Source: Danio rerio (Eukaryota > Chordata > Actinopteri > Cypriniformes > Danionidae). From it: a DNA stretch of 64,000 bases. How positions within the stretch are numbered: position 1 is the first letter of the stretch; every line of letters starts with the position of its first letter. Positions 1-11,089 of the stretch are shown one piece after another. A program made the translations under genes and the position numbers. Where the stretch lies: contig NC_133188.1 of the NCBI RefSeq assembly GCF_049306965.1, forward strand, positions 9,535,501 to 9,599,500, in the 5' to 3' direction. The notes under the pieces are model-generated. The model had not been told where the DNA came from, did not search any database, and saw only the letters and a program-made list of their open reading frames with translations.

Positions 1-497
1 ACTGACAACCCATGTCTCTGAACAATTCCTCTTCTTCCACATATTTTATTTACGGTTAGCAACACAACGTCGCGTCTCTCTGAATACTGTAACAGGTAGT
101 TTTTGAAGCTATCATGCATATTAATAAAGTTGCACCTCATTCACAATAGAGCACGCTGATTAGTTCGTCTTTCTCTTGAATTAATGATGAACGCTCAAAG
201 ACGTCACATTGTACCCGCTGTTACAGACAGCCAGTCTCCATGCTGGAATTTACACAAGGAGCTCATGGCCTTGACGTAGCTTCAAAATTTCTTTTCAAAC
301 CGGAAGAACGAATTTGTTTGAAATAAAGCAAAAACAACCAATTTTCACTTTTATTGTTAAATATGTGTCCTAAGAGTGTTTTTAGCAGCGTGGAACATAT
401 ATATGACTATTAACATCTCAAAAATATGTTTTAGTGTTTCGTGACCCTTTAAACCAAAAGGCAGAAGCAGTTTTTTGAGTAAATGTCAGCGACTCAC
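1..497. other. module flank / protease copy A intron, no gene seen
   Basis: No coding exon is visible. The first 250 bases are paralogous to the last 260 bases of the window (from about 63740), and bases from about 345 on are paralogous to 37370 onward. By comparison with protease copy C this is intron between the 33-bp Ser exon and the next exon, which lies left of the window. Confidence 0.7.
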
Positions 498-825
498 CAG
501 GTTTATGAGAGGCCCTCCTGAATTTCCAAACTGTAAAGCAGAATTGTGATTGAGTGATGGAATGCAATTCATTAAATGATGACATACATTTTTTTTGCAT
601 GCAACACCACCCATTTTCCAGTGCTCTTACATCTATGGTAGCGTCCGTCTGGATGTAGTCCATGTTGGAGTTGGAGAGACCCAGTTCTTTACTGCCTCTC
701 TGAGCAGAGCTGACGATTCCAGATGTGATGGTGTTTTTAAGAGAAAAGGGGCTCCCCATGGCAACCACAAATTCACCTTGACGCACATCAGATGACTTGC
801 CAAGACGCAACGTTGGTAGAGGATT
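498..825 (-). pseudogene. HtrA2-like serine protease copy A, partial (two exons in window)
   Basis: Two minus-strand exons are seen. Exon 631-825 (65 codons) runs from [19 protein letters not shown] through [19 protein letters not shown] to YIQTDATID and ends at a GTAAGA donor. Exon 498-530 is a 33-bp microexon encoding [11 protein letters not shown], which carries the catalytic serine (GNSGG), with CAG/GTGAGT borders. Both match HTRA2/Omi, a trypsin-fold mitochondrial quality-control protease, very closely. Later exons should lie left of the window. The upstream His/Asp exon, found in copies B and C, is missing: at about 1705 the sequence jumps from paralogy with about 38720 to paralogy with about 47210, so some 8.5 kb of the copy C layout, including that exon, is absent. 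I infer a broken copy, although the two exons seen are open. The identity of the family is sure; the fate of the gene is inferred. Confidence 0.85.
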
Positions 826-1783
826 CTGGGACAAGACAGAGAACACAATGACATTATGTCAGACTATATGGCCATGTACTAGAACTGTGGTAAAAGTAAA
901 CTGTAAAAAATCAATTGCAAAAATGGCCTTCCAAACATAAAAGCCTCCTCTGTTACTGTTGGTTTACCTAAAATTGTTGACTATAATTATTCTTTAGTTG
1001 CTGTAATATTACTGCATTTAAAAATCTGAGGATACAAAACCAAATGTCACTAAGGTTATCACAATTTCGAGTTTATTTCCATATTTGTATTCGGCGGTTC
1101 CTCCTGAAATATTACAGTGTGTATGTAGCCTAAATACAGTATAAACAGATTAATGGGTTAACACTAGGGCTTGATATTAACACCCACCAACCGCAGGTAG
1201 ACTTCGGCTGTGGCGGATTAGACAGCCACTCCCACTATCCACTTTGGCTGGTCGAAAATCAGTTATAAATTGTATTTTTTTTAAAGTAGGGTTCAACAAT
1301 AAGGATGAACCTCTAGAAATGAGAAGCAGCCCGACTGACAAAAACAACTGTGTTCATGCAAGCAAAAGAAAGCAGATGAATACAGAATGTTATGTGATGC
1401 GCGCAATTTTTTAAAAGCGTGCACGCTCTTATTTCCTTGCGTGAAGCAACCTTGACTGGAAACACAATGCTGCGATCGGTTCTGTTTGAAATAGACTTGA
1501 CAAAAAGTGATACACATCCACCATTTTCAAGAGCTCGAGATTAAAAAACAAAAAAAGAAGGTATTTTATGTATGCAGCAGCAGTTGCAGCTTTAGCTTTA
1601 AACAATCTTTGAACAGATAATTAATGGGCCTAATGTTAACTGTGTGCGTTTGATCATCCTTTTATTATTGCACACGGTATGTTTTTCACCTGTTTTCTTT
1701 TTTTTAATATGATTAAAGCCCCGCCCACAAACACAGTAGCAAAGAAAAAGAAAAAGGACACTGTAGCAGACGCCAGTTGAATC
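826..1783. other. non-coding module flank with deletion junction near 1705
   Basis: Paralogous to 37868-38715 up to about 1705, then to about 47205 onward. No exon is recognised. Short open frames here are not supported by splice sites or family likeness. Confidence 0.6.
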
Positions 1784-2054
1784 ATGTCGCGAAGACGCTG
1801 TGCTCTGAAGTGTGAGGGGAAAGTTAGTGTTATTTTCTCTACTCAAAGATGAAACAGTGAAGAGTCAGTGGTTGAGGTTTATTTTGGCAAAAATACCTCA
1901 ACATTACAGCCCAGGCTTGTGCTGTGTTCCTGTCATTTTTCTGATGAGTGCTTTAGATCAGAAAAGTCTGTTGACGTATGGGACTTTGTCAGAGCTCGAC
2001 AGGAACTTTACAGTACACAGTTTATGGATCAGTTTCTTCCTCCATTTCACAAGT
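1784..2054 (+). pseudogene. broken THAP-domain exon, copy 1
   Basis: Starting at the ATG at 1784 the sequence reads MSRRRCALKCEGKVSV, a THAP-type C-x3-C start. It continues in a second frame as FSLLKDETVKSQWLRFI and in a third as LVLCSCHFSDECF, which has the C-x2-H-F hallmark of the THAP C2CH zinc finger. THAP domains bind DNA and occur in host THAP proteins and in P-element-type transposases. The three parts lie in three frames, so at least two frameshifts break it. A donor-like GTAAGT follows at 2055. No downstream exon was recognised. A second copy with a further loss lies at 47269-47488. It may be a host THAP gene exon caught in the duplicated module or a relic of a P-like transposon; the sequence does not decide. 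Confidence 0.65.
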
Positions 2055-3514
2055 GTAAGTATGTGCAATTAAAATGGTTGCCTCTTTGTTTTCTCTACAA
2101 ATTATGTATTTAATTGTTTTTTGCTACTTATAACCGCTTGTAGTGCATCTGGTTAACTCTTTATATTCTCATATCACGTCTAATGCCATGATGAAAATGC
2201 GACGTGTGCCGCTTTGTTTATGGATTTAAATGCATTTACATATAAATGCACAATCCACTGGCACTTGTCGTTGCTATGGCCATCATCAGTTTCCGGGATA
2301 AATAACAAAACGGGAGGGTGGCGGGAGATGGGTCTGAAATTACAGGAGACTCCCGAAAAAAAAACGTGAGTGTTGGCAGGTATACTCACACATACACTCT
2401 GCACTCTGACTACTTCAATATTGTTGATAAGCCATGGTGGGCATTTCTCTCTGTCTCACGCTGAACGCTGTTGACCAATCACAACAGAGTACAATAGGAC
2501 CAATCAGCGCAGATTAGCATCGCATTAGGGAGGGGTGTAGGAACAAATTAACTGTTAAATAATCATAAGCGTGTCGCTGGCATAATTTGATAAAAATAAA
2601 TGCATATTTTAAGACAATGAAAGTGTACTTTGCCCTTGAATGCACATCAGCCTGTTGTTGGAGACCCCCCCCCCCCAAAACAAAACAAAATATGACCCTT
2701 TTTAATGTATAATAGGGGCTCTTTAAATCCATTCAGACAAACTCCGGGTCTGACAGAAGAACTTTTAGCTTAGCTTAGCATAGATCCTTGAATCAGATTA
2801 GACCATTAGCATCTCGCTCAAAAAATTCCTAAGAGTTTTTAAAGTAAGACTTGACTCTTGTGTAGTTAAAGTATGCACCAAGACTGATGGAAATGAATAG
2901 CTGCTATGTTCCAACTTGACATGGCTAGTAACTATACCTATACGCCTCTTGGGAGGTATACATGGGCATTCTGTTTGAATGGGTAAATCAAATTCTTCAA
3001 AACTGCTTGCCAAGATTACGATTACATTACATACTATGAATAACCAATAAAATTAAACAGTAACTGTCCTTTTTGTTTAATTTATAAATGTCTATATCAC
3101 ACAATATCTGCAAAAACTCACATCTAGTCCAAGCCCCTCCCCTGGAGAATTGTCATTCTATACTGATCGCTGATTGGCTAATGTACTAAAAGGTGGGGCT
3201 TCATTTGCCATAATGACTGCTTCACTTTTCCCATTCAAAAGTATATGAGTGACACGTCATGTGTATTCTATAATCTTTGCTATACTCTCATTCTGGAGTA
3301 ATAATCAAAGATTTTGGACTATTTGTTAGACCCAGAGATCAGCTGAACGGATTAAAATGACCAAACTCAACAGTTTAACTCTGAGTAACTTGAAAAATGA
3401 GCCTATTTGCCAGAAAGTCTTACTTTAAATACGTCATAATTAATATAAAACAAAAAAAAAGTATATTGTTTGCTTTTATAACTTAAATTACAGTCAATGT
3501 AACTGCATAGAGAA

Positions 3515-3545
<31 letters not shown>

Positions 3546-4623
3546 TTTTTATAATCAGTGAGGGACCACTGACTTCTCAAAATATCACAAGAACGCAAGC
3601 ATGTTTGGAGTAAATGACGACAGAATTTTCACTTCTGGCCTTTTAATGATTCCTCTCTCTACAGCATATCTCCAAATTAATCAAAAATCAACCCTGAAAC
3701 CTGTTTCCAAAAATCATCAGAAAATTCACAAGTACAAAAAGAACATTTTTGTGATTTTTTTATTATTATTATTATTTATTATTAAATATATTGCAGGGAT
3801 AGTAGTACCTGTGTAATATTTTGAAATGAATTTCTTCTACCTGATTTGAGCGTAAAAATGTATTGTTGACCAAACATCATCTATAAATGGGAAAGAAAAA
3901 TATTGTTTCCATTTCAAAATGGCTTTCGGGAAACATGTTCCACCAATGCGTAAAGCACTTTGAGTGTGCAGGAAACGTGCTATATAAATGTAAGGAATTA
4001 TTATTATTAATTATTATTTATTCATTTCTATGTGAAACACTTTCATGAGCCCATTTAGCCAATAAGACAAAAACATAGTTTTACTAAAGTAAGCTTACAT
4101 TTATCCACACAAAATAAACCTGACTGTATTATTTGTAGTAAAGCCGTGGTTAATTGTGTTAAATATGCCATTTCAGCCTGCAGAATGGCATTTCAAACTG
4201 TGGCCTAACAAAAATATAGAAAAGAAATATCGAGTTTCTGTAATATAAAACTAAATAATTCCTCTCACTGTATAGTTCCTAAAGTTAACTAGACAGAAAC
4301 AAATGTATGTTAATATTAACAGAATCACTCAAATAGCAATTAATCTGACTGATGTTAACGTTAAAGGTTTGATCGAGCTTTTAAGTAAAACAATAGATTA
4401 AAGTTACAGTACCGTTAATATAACATTAATATTTACGTTACATTAAGTTGCATCAATGTTAGCATTAGCATCAAATGCTAATTAGCGCTACTAGCCTGAG
4501 ACATACAGTAATAAACGTTACATCTAATTACACTGACTTAAATATTCATTTGTTTAATTTGTAATTGTTTATTTTATTTAGGTTATTGTTTCTTTTTAAT
4601 TCGCATTTTTCACTTAGTGAAGG
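2055..4623. other. non-coding module flank (module 1)
   Basis: Paralogous to 47489-50110 and in parts to 16905-17633 and 25031-26700. It has a poly-C/A tract near 2665-2690 and a TG microsatellite at about 3514-3545. Open frames such as 3601-3816 recur in all three modules only because the DNA is duplicated; no codon pattern or domain supports them. The ATTA-rich stretch near 4000 is low complexity. Confidence 0.6.
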
Positions 4624-4627
4624 CGGG

Positions 4628-6957
4628 TGTTCCGGAGAATTCAGTTCCCCCTGTTCCCCCCTTCACAGCGCATGCGCTGATTCTCAGTAATGACGTCATG
4701 CTTTCGCTTCGCTAGTGAATCAATTCGTGTTGGTTTTGAAAATAAAAATAAATAAAAATCGTGTTGGTTTTGCTGTATTAACAAGCCTAATGTTGGTTGC
4801 ATTAAACATTTTTTGTTATATTTAGTAATTGTAATTTTTGCATGCACTCATTAATTGTTTTGTTGTTAATGTGTGCGTGATGTGCGTGTTTTTCTTTCAA
4901 ACAAGCATTGTCTTTCAAATAAGCCTTGTCGAGAAAAATAGCACTGCAAAATTAGTGTCTCTTGTTTTAGGTAAGTCACAATGATGCTTGTAATGTTTAA
5001 AAATTGCATAGACTGTTAATGCAAATATTTGTCACTTATCTGCATATGAAAACACAAGAGAACAGATTTTCTGTAAGCAAGGGAGTTTCCTGGATTAAAA
5101 AACAAAACAACAATACAATGACGTCTTTTTAATCTAATAATTGTCTCCAACAGTTTTCATCTGCAGAAAGGGCTTTTAAACAACAATTATGGATACAGCA
5201 CAGAAAACAGATAAAAGATAGGCTCAAAATTTTTTTTTTTTTTTTTTAACTTTTTTACTATCTATAAAGGGGTGTTACCATTGAAAAGGCATGGGAATTT
5301 TTTACATTGCCCAAAGAAGTGTTAACTCCTATATATTACCTTTTGTGGGTTTGAAAGGCACTACAATGATGCTGGTGACATTTTTTTAATGGTATAATTA
5401 TGTCTAAACTCTTATATGTTCAGATAAGTGTATTTACAGTGATTTATGTTGTTTTTGTGGACTACACAATGACCATATGCATTCACCTGCTTGGGTAAAT
5501 GGGTACTTTTTTATTTTTAACAATTTTTGTACCTTTAGTTCTTGTTAAATTGACAAAAGCTGTTAAACATTATTTTAATGATGAGGCAATTGTGGGTAAT
5601 TACCCTGCATGATCTTTCAGATTGCCTGTGATTGATCACCAGTCATGTGTTGGCAGAATAGGGCTGTGCGATATTGAAAAAACAAAATAAAACTAATATT
5701 GCAATATTTCGTTGGTCTGCCTTATATATTGTGATATAAATACAATTTCACCAGATTGGTTAAATAGCTCTGTTAGAAAATAATTCATTATTTTACATTG
5801 ATTGGCATGATTTTGTAGGGGACTGGTTGAATCATGCATAAAACAATTTACAAGCATATAAAAACAGGGCAAAGACAAAACTGCTGAGATAAACAGTGTG
5901 TTTTTTTTTTTGTTTTTTTTTTTGAGCATTCAGTACAGAAATTGAATAATCAAATGTAAAATAACACTAGTCTTCTTTATATAAAAAAATAAGTACAATT
6001 AATATTTGTTTAAGATATAAAAGTTATAATTTCTTGTGCCTGAATGTATTAAACTTTTTGAAATCACATGCAAATAATACTTTTTTTATTTAATTTTGGT
6101 TAAAATCTGCAGCTACTCCACAAATCACATGTACTCTGAACTCCTGTGCTGTTCAACATTGCAGATGTGACTACTGCAGATGGGCACATTGCAATATTAA
6201 TGCTGATAAGATATATTGTACAGCCTATAATGAAGAATATCATTGCTTAGCTTGCTTTAAACACTTGAAAATGTGCACAAATTTTTGGTTGGTTCGTTTT
6301 AAAAGATTTTAGCTTTTTTTGCTAGTTTATATATATAATAAATATATAAATATTCAAATAGTAAACTCATTTAATGTATCATCCTTTTAATTTACGCCTA
6401 CTTATGTTTTTTTTTAGTATAACAAAATTGTTAGATTTAAATCTGATGTTAAAAAGATATTGTATATTGTGTTTTCCAATCCTCAGAAGCTTCACAATTC
6501 ACACAGTAACACAATTTCCTCTGCTTCGGGAAAATCCGTACTCCTGTGTTTTTAATGTAAAGTCACTTTCTGAAGATACATGAGAAGCTACGTAAATATG
6601 TCTTTCAAAACAACACAAGTATCACTGTGATTTATCTGAAATAAAACACACTATAATTTGTGCAGTGTAGTATGGTTTATTTTTTTCGACAAGGCAAACT
6701 GTTTGAAAGAAACAAGCGAACGCGTGCTAAAAACAGGAACAATACCATAGACACGTGTGTCTATGCAAATAATTACAAAATGTTATAAACTCTGTGATGA
6801 AATAAACACTGGGCTTACGAAAATACAGCAAAACAACCATGAACTGTTTCAGTTCGCGAAGTGAATTCATGACGTCATGATTTGTGTACATGGAATCAGC
6901 TGTAAGTTGCGCATGCGCTGTGAATGGGGGAACAGGGGAACTGAATTCTCCGGAACA
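4628..6957. mobile_element. 2.33-kb non-autonomous inverted-repeat DNA transposon
   Basis: The ends are inverted repeats of about 50 bp, beginning TGTTCCGGAGAATTCAG and reaching a CACAGCGCATGCGC block. A second palindromic block (ATGACGTCAT) lies inside both ends. The 4-bp target duplication CGGG flanks it at 4624-4627 and 6958-6961. Modules 2 and 3 keep the empty site (GAAGGCGGGGACTG near 26700; near 50113 the same site reads GAAGGTGGGGACTG), so it inserted after the modules separated. The interior is AT-rich with no transposase-like open frame. The superfamily is not certain: a 4-bp duplication fits several (Ginger-, Sola- or Academ-like), and the end sequence alone does not settle it. Confidence 0.85.
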
Positions 6958-6961
6958 CGGG

Positions 6962-7566
6962 CACTGTTGACTAACGTTAGTAACTCTAAATTAGTTGACT
7001 GCAATGCTGTGACGGTGTTAGCATGTAGCATGTTCACACATAAAATAAGTACAGTTCGCAATTAAAACCATTTCATACCTTTTGTTGTAACTTAATAAAA
7101 TCTACTGCAATTAATGTCAATAAAGATGTTTAATCCACAAGAATTTGATCCTACCTGTTAGCGTTCACATAGGTTCGGTCCTTATTTAGGCTAGAGTGGG
7201 TTATTTTTGTGAATGAATCTGTGGATTTAAATAAATTGTGAGAGTCGATTCATCCTTGACCTATTCATAAATACAACAGTTGCTTTGTTGCTGAATAAAT
7301 GTCTTATTCACTTAAGACAGTGTCCTACCACCACCTACTGGCGGTTTCAGGTAATACATGGATAACTTCATTTTGTTGCATATTTTTCTTTTTAATTTAT
7401 TATTTGAAGCATTATTCATTTAAAAAAGAATTCACAACAATAACGAATTTATATAACCATAATATATAAAATATAATATAACTGATAATAATAATACTGT
7501 TAAAATGATAAATAATTGATAACGAAAATATAAAATAACTGAAATGAGCTACTCAAAATAAATGAA

Positions 7567-7644
<78 letters not shown>

Positions 7645-7799
7645 GCACGTATAAATATATATAAACATGATAAAAATTGTAACAAAAAGCAAAACGCAGA
7701 AAAGTTGTGCATGACAGGAAAAATACCTACATAGGCCTAAGTGCAAAATTAATTTAATGAATAATTGGAAAAAATGTGTATAAGCAGGTGGCTGTGTGA
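6962..7799. other. non-coding flank upstream of pim copy 1, with CA microsatellite
   Basis: Paralogous to about 26706-27510 and 50118-52830. A (CA)n tract runs about 7567-7642; its length differs in modules 2 and 3. The cysteine/valine open frames on the reverse strand are translations of this microsatellite. Confidence 0.7.
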
Positions 7800-7965
7800 G
7801 CACATTAAGGCGAATGAGTCAGTCAGTCTAGCGCGGGCCTGCATTAGAAGTTTGTTGTGTTTTAAAAAGTCTCTACGTCATACCAAATGGAACTGTGGAA
7901 CTCTGACATCATCAGTGACAGTAAAAAGCTTTTGACGTAGCAGAAACTCTCATTAGCTTCTTTGG
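7800..7965 (+). promoter_or_regulatory. candidate proximal promoter of pim copy 1
   Basis: The 165 bases before the first ATG are GC-richer and well conserved among the three modules. Two bZIP-like sites are visible: TACGTCA at 7874-7880 and TGAGTCA at 7815-7821. The second is TGAGCCA in copies 2 and 3, and the first is TACGTAA in copy 2, so the copies may differ in control. No clear TATA box or mapped start site is seen; this is inference from position and conservation. Confidence 0.35.
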
Positions 7966-10900
7966 ATGTCTAGTAGTTCAGTACTTTCTGCGATTCAACA
8001 GTACAGTGATAAAATGGCATTTTCAAAACTGATTAACCGTCTGAAGAAAGCGTTTGGTGTTAAGTGTGCGAACGAACAACCGTGTGAGCCACTGGAACCC
8101 ACCGGCAGCACGACAGAGAATCACCGTCATCTGATGACCGATGACCCGGCCGTCGCTGCAGGAAAACAGGCAGGGAGACAGAAAAAGAGGAAACTCAAAT
8201 TGTCTCCCATCTTCTTCGCCTGTTTTTCCAGAAGAATAGCTACTGTTGTTGGTAAAATAGATTTATGAGCACTTTTAATTACTAAAGCATACTGTTAAAC
8301 ACACCAAACACATCACATAAGTGTTTAAAGATCAGAAATGAACATTACTGGAAGACATTTTAGAAAGAGTTTCTTAAAGCCACAGTTCACATAAACAAGA
8401 CAATTCTGTCATAATTTACTCCTTAAACCTGTTTGAGGTGCTTTCAGCCATTGACTTCCACAGTATTTTGTGTTCCTACAATTAAGGTTAATGGCTGCTG
8501 ATTTCAGGAATTTTCTTCAGAATTTGTAGTTTTGTGTAAAAAACAGAAAAAATAAGAATTATTTGTATTAGGATTTTTTATTTCAGTGAGCTTTGCCTTT
8601 AGATATATAGTTTACTTGTTTGCTAATTCAATGCAGAAAACCCATGAAGATCATCAATAAAAACACATTGAGTAATGTTTCTGCAAATGAACTGTTCAAA
8701 TATCTTGTCAAAAAGAGTTGTAGAGTCATATTAATGATGTTCCTTCCTCTCATTAGATCAGCTATGTGTGCAGGAGATCCACGAACTTCACGCAGAGCCC
8801 ATCAGTAGCTCTAAATTCTTCTGCACTGCTGTGAGCAACCTGGAGCTGGAAGTTCTCCAACCTCCAGCTCTTGATGCTCCAGCAGACGAAGATTTGGACT
8901 CTAAACCGGAAGTGAAAAGCTTTGACTCTGCAGTGGTCATTGACAACGACTCTGCAGAGCTTCACTTCCCAGAAGACAACGAATCCTCCCTCAGTGAGGA
9001 CAGCCTGGAGCAAGAGCTTGATAGTCCTCCAAGTTCACCATCTGATGAGGACAATGAATCTCCAGTGAGCCAGCAGCTCATAACAGATGACATCTGTGAC
9101 TCTGCCCTGGATGAAAACTCGAACCCTTTACCGGATCAGGTCTCACAAGAGGACTCTGCTGTGAAGTCTACAGCAGATGATGGGACCTGCTTGGACAATA
9201 GTAAGTTTATTGCTGGAGTTCAGAACATTTGTTTAGGCTCATCAAACTTTGTAAAATTATACAGTTGTAGTCAAAATTATTCACCCTCCTGTGATTTTTT
9301 ATTAATATTTTTTAAATATTTCAAAAATGATGCAGAGCAATATAGTTTAAGTATTCAGAACTTTAAGCTGAACACTGGTATCTTGAAAATATCCAGTAAA
9401 TATGATGTACTGTCATCACGACAAAGATAAAAGACATCAGTTATTAGAAATGAGTTATTAAAACTATCATGTTCTGAAATCTGACAATAATTCTGACTTC
9501 AACTGTTTGTGTTTTTATTTGGTTTATAATTTAATGACATTTTCTTCATTTTTAACAGATGACATCAGCTGCCGCTACAAACTCGGAAAGCAGCTTGGTG
9601 AAGGAGGTTTCGGCTCCGTGTATGAGGGGATTCGCATACAGGATGGTCTGCAGGTATTCATTTTTGTAGACTCAAATCCTCTGATGAAGTTCCCTGTTTA
9701 AAGAACATCATCAGAGCTTTCATTGTTTGGACATTTCTGCTGACGAATGAATCCTCTGTTCAGGATTTATGACTGAATGAAATGATCTCCGTGCACATGT
9801 TAATTGTTCGCTTGTTCCTTTAAACAGGTGGCAGTTAAATTTGTCCAGAAGACCCCAAATATGCAAGATGTCAGCTCTGTGAGTAGACTACACTTTCTGT
9901 TCGCTGTGTTCAGTTTATAAAGTCTTATATTTATTATAGACCACAGGCTGTGGTCAGAAACCCTTGTTTGAAAACCAACATTATTATTTTGTTTTCAGTC
10001 ATGTGACCAGCCACTTCCTCTAGAGATCACCTTGGCAAACATGGCCAGCGGTGGCTCCAGGTGTCCGAATATTATTAAGCTCCTGGACTGGCAGGTCTTT
10101 GAAAACCATTATGTCATGGTGATGGAGCGGCCTAGTCCAAGCATGGACCTGGAGGCATTCCTTGAAGTCAGCGGAGGAGTCCTCAGTGAGAAAACAGCAC
10201 ATACCATCATGAGGCAAGCTGTTTATGCGGCCAACGTGTGCTGTTACCGCGGGGTGTTCCACCGGGATATTAATCTTCAAAACCTGCTGGTGAACCCCGA
10301 CACACTGGAAGTCAAGCTGATCGACTTCGGGTGTGGAGACTTCATGATGGAATCAGCCTACAGTCTCTTCTCTGGTAGGTGTTTTGAATAGTGTGGTCAA
10401 AAGTATCGACTTCGGTACCAATCGATTCTGACATTTAACAAGTCAATTTGAGCGCTGTTAAACACCACTGATTGGCCATTGGTGTTCACATGCTCAGCAA
10501 ATATGACTGTGATGAGTGTCGGTATCGATTGGTAGTGGATACTTTTGACAACACTAGTTATGAATGTGCATAAGCATTATTAATATACGTATTGAAAGCT
10601 GGTTAATTAGCACAGCTGAAGCCCATCTGGTATATATATTCAACATGATGCTAAACTTAACGTCTCTCCTCCAGGCACAGAAGCGTACATCCCGCCAGAG
10701 TTTTATGAAAAAGGATGCTACCGGGCCAAACCAGCGACGGTCTATTCTCTTGGGGTTCTTCTGTTCACAATGCTCCATGGAGAATTCCCATCAGCGTATG
10801 ACCTGTACTACCTTCAACATGACTGGTCCAAATTTACCCTCTCTCAAGGTGAGATGTTCATCAAAGAACAATTAAGTGAAACAGCTTAATAATAATAACA

Positions 10901-11035
10901 ACAATAACCTCACCTCTCCATTTCTTCTTCACAGAATGCTGTGATATGATGACGGCTTGTCTGCATGAGAATCCAGAGTGCAGAATTCCTCTAGAAGAGA
11001 TGCCTTACCACGACTGGTCCATGCTGGAGTTCTGA
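7966..11035 (+). CDS. Pim-like Ser/Thr protein kinase, copy 1 (catalytic-loop Lys to Asn)
   Basis: Seven coding exons with GT..AG introns and matching phases: 7966-8251, 8757-9200, 9559-9653, 9828-9878, 9999-10374, 10675-10848, 10935-11035; 508 codons from the first ATG. That ATG has a weak context, while the in-frame ATG at 8014 (MAFSKL) has A at -3 and G at +4, so a 492-residue product is likelier. Exons 1-2 encode a basic patch and a long acidic Ser/Asp/Glu-rich region with no known fold. Kinase hallmarks follow: glycine loop GEGGFGSVYEG, VAVK lysine, Pim-type hinge ERP, catalytic loop, IDFG, PPE and YSLGVLLF. In this copy the loop reads HRDINLQN (AAT at 10272-10274) where copies 2 and 3 read HRDIKLQN; this lysine contacts the ATP gamma-phosphate, so activity is probably impaired. 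Length exceeds classical Pim (about 310-400 residues) because of the N-terminal extension. Convergent with protease copy B. Confidence 0.93.
9262..9505. mobile_element. small Tc1/mariner-like MITE in pim copy 1 intron 2
   Basis: Inverted ends CAGTTGTAGTCAAAATTATT and (reverse) CAGTTGAAGTCAGAATTATT bracket 244 bp of AT-rich sequence, with TA before the left end. It is present at the same place in all three kinase genes, so it predates the duplications. The family is judged from end sequence and TA target only. Confidence 0.7.
10389..10556. mobile_element. small palindromic MITE in pim copy 1 intron 5
   Basis: Inverted ends TAGTGTGGTCAAAAGTATC and (reverse) TAGTGTTGTCAAAAGTATC with inner TATCGATTGG-type repeats. 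Shared by all three kinase copies at the same site, hence older than the array. Confidence 0.7.
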
Positions 11036-11083
11036 GTCACATTAGCAGAATGTTTTGTATATTTGATTTTTGTACATGTCTGT

Positions 11084-11089
11084 AATAAA
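11084..11089 (+). terminator. poly(A) signal of pim copy 1
   Basis: AATAAA 49 bases after the stop codon, kept in all three copies; it gives a very short 3' untranslated region. Confidence 0.8.

Noticed and set aside
3601-3816. 71-codon frame MFGVNDDRIFTSG, repeated at 25680 and 49089
   Set aside because: Preserved only because the modules are nearly identical; no splice context, domain or codon-biased divergence.
7500-7803. Cys/Val-rich reverse-strand open frames (also near 27237-27517 and 52539-52839)
   Set aside because: Translations of (CA)n microsatellites.
10020-10280. Reverse-strand frame opposite kinase exon 5 (also at 29734 and 55048)
   Set aside because: Shadow of the kinase exon, which has splice sites and all kinase motifs.
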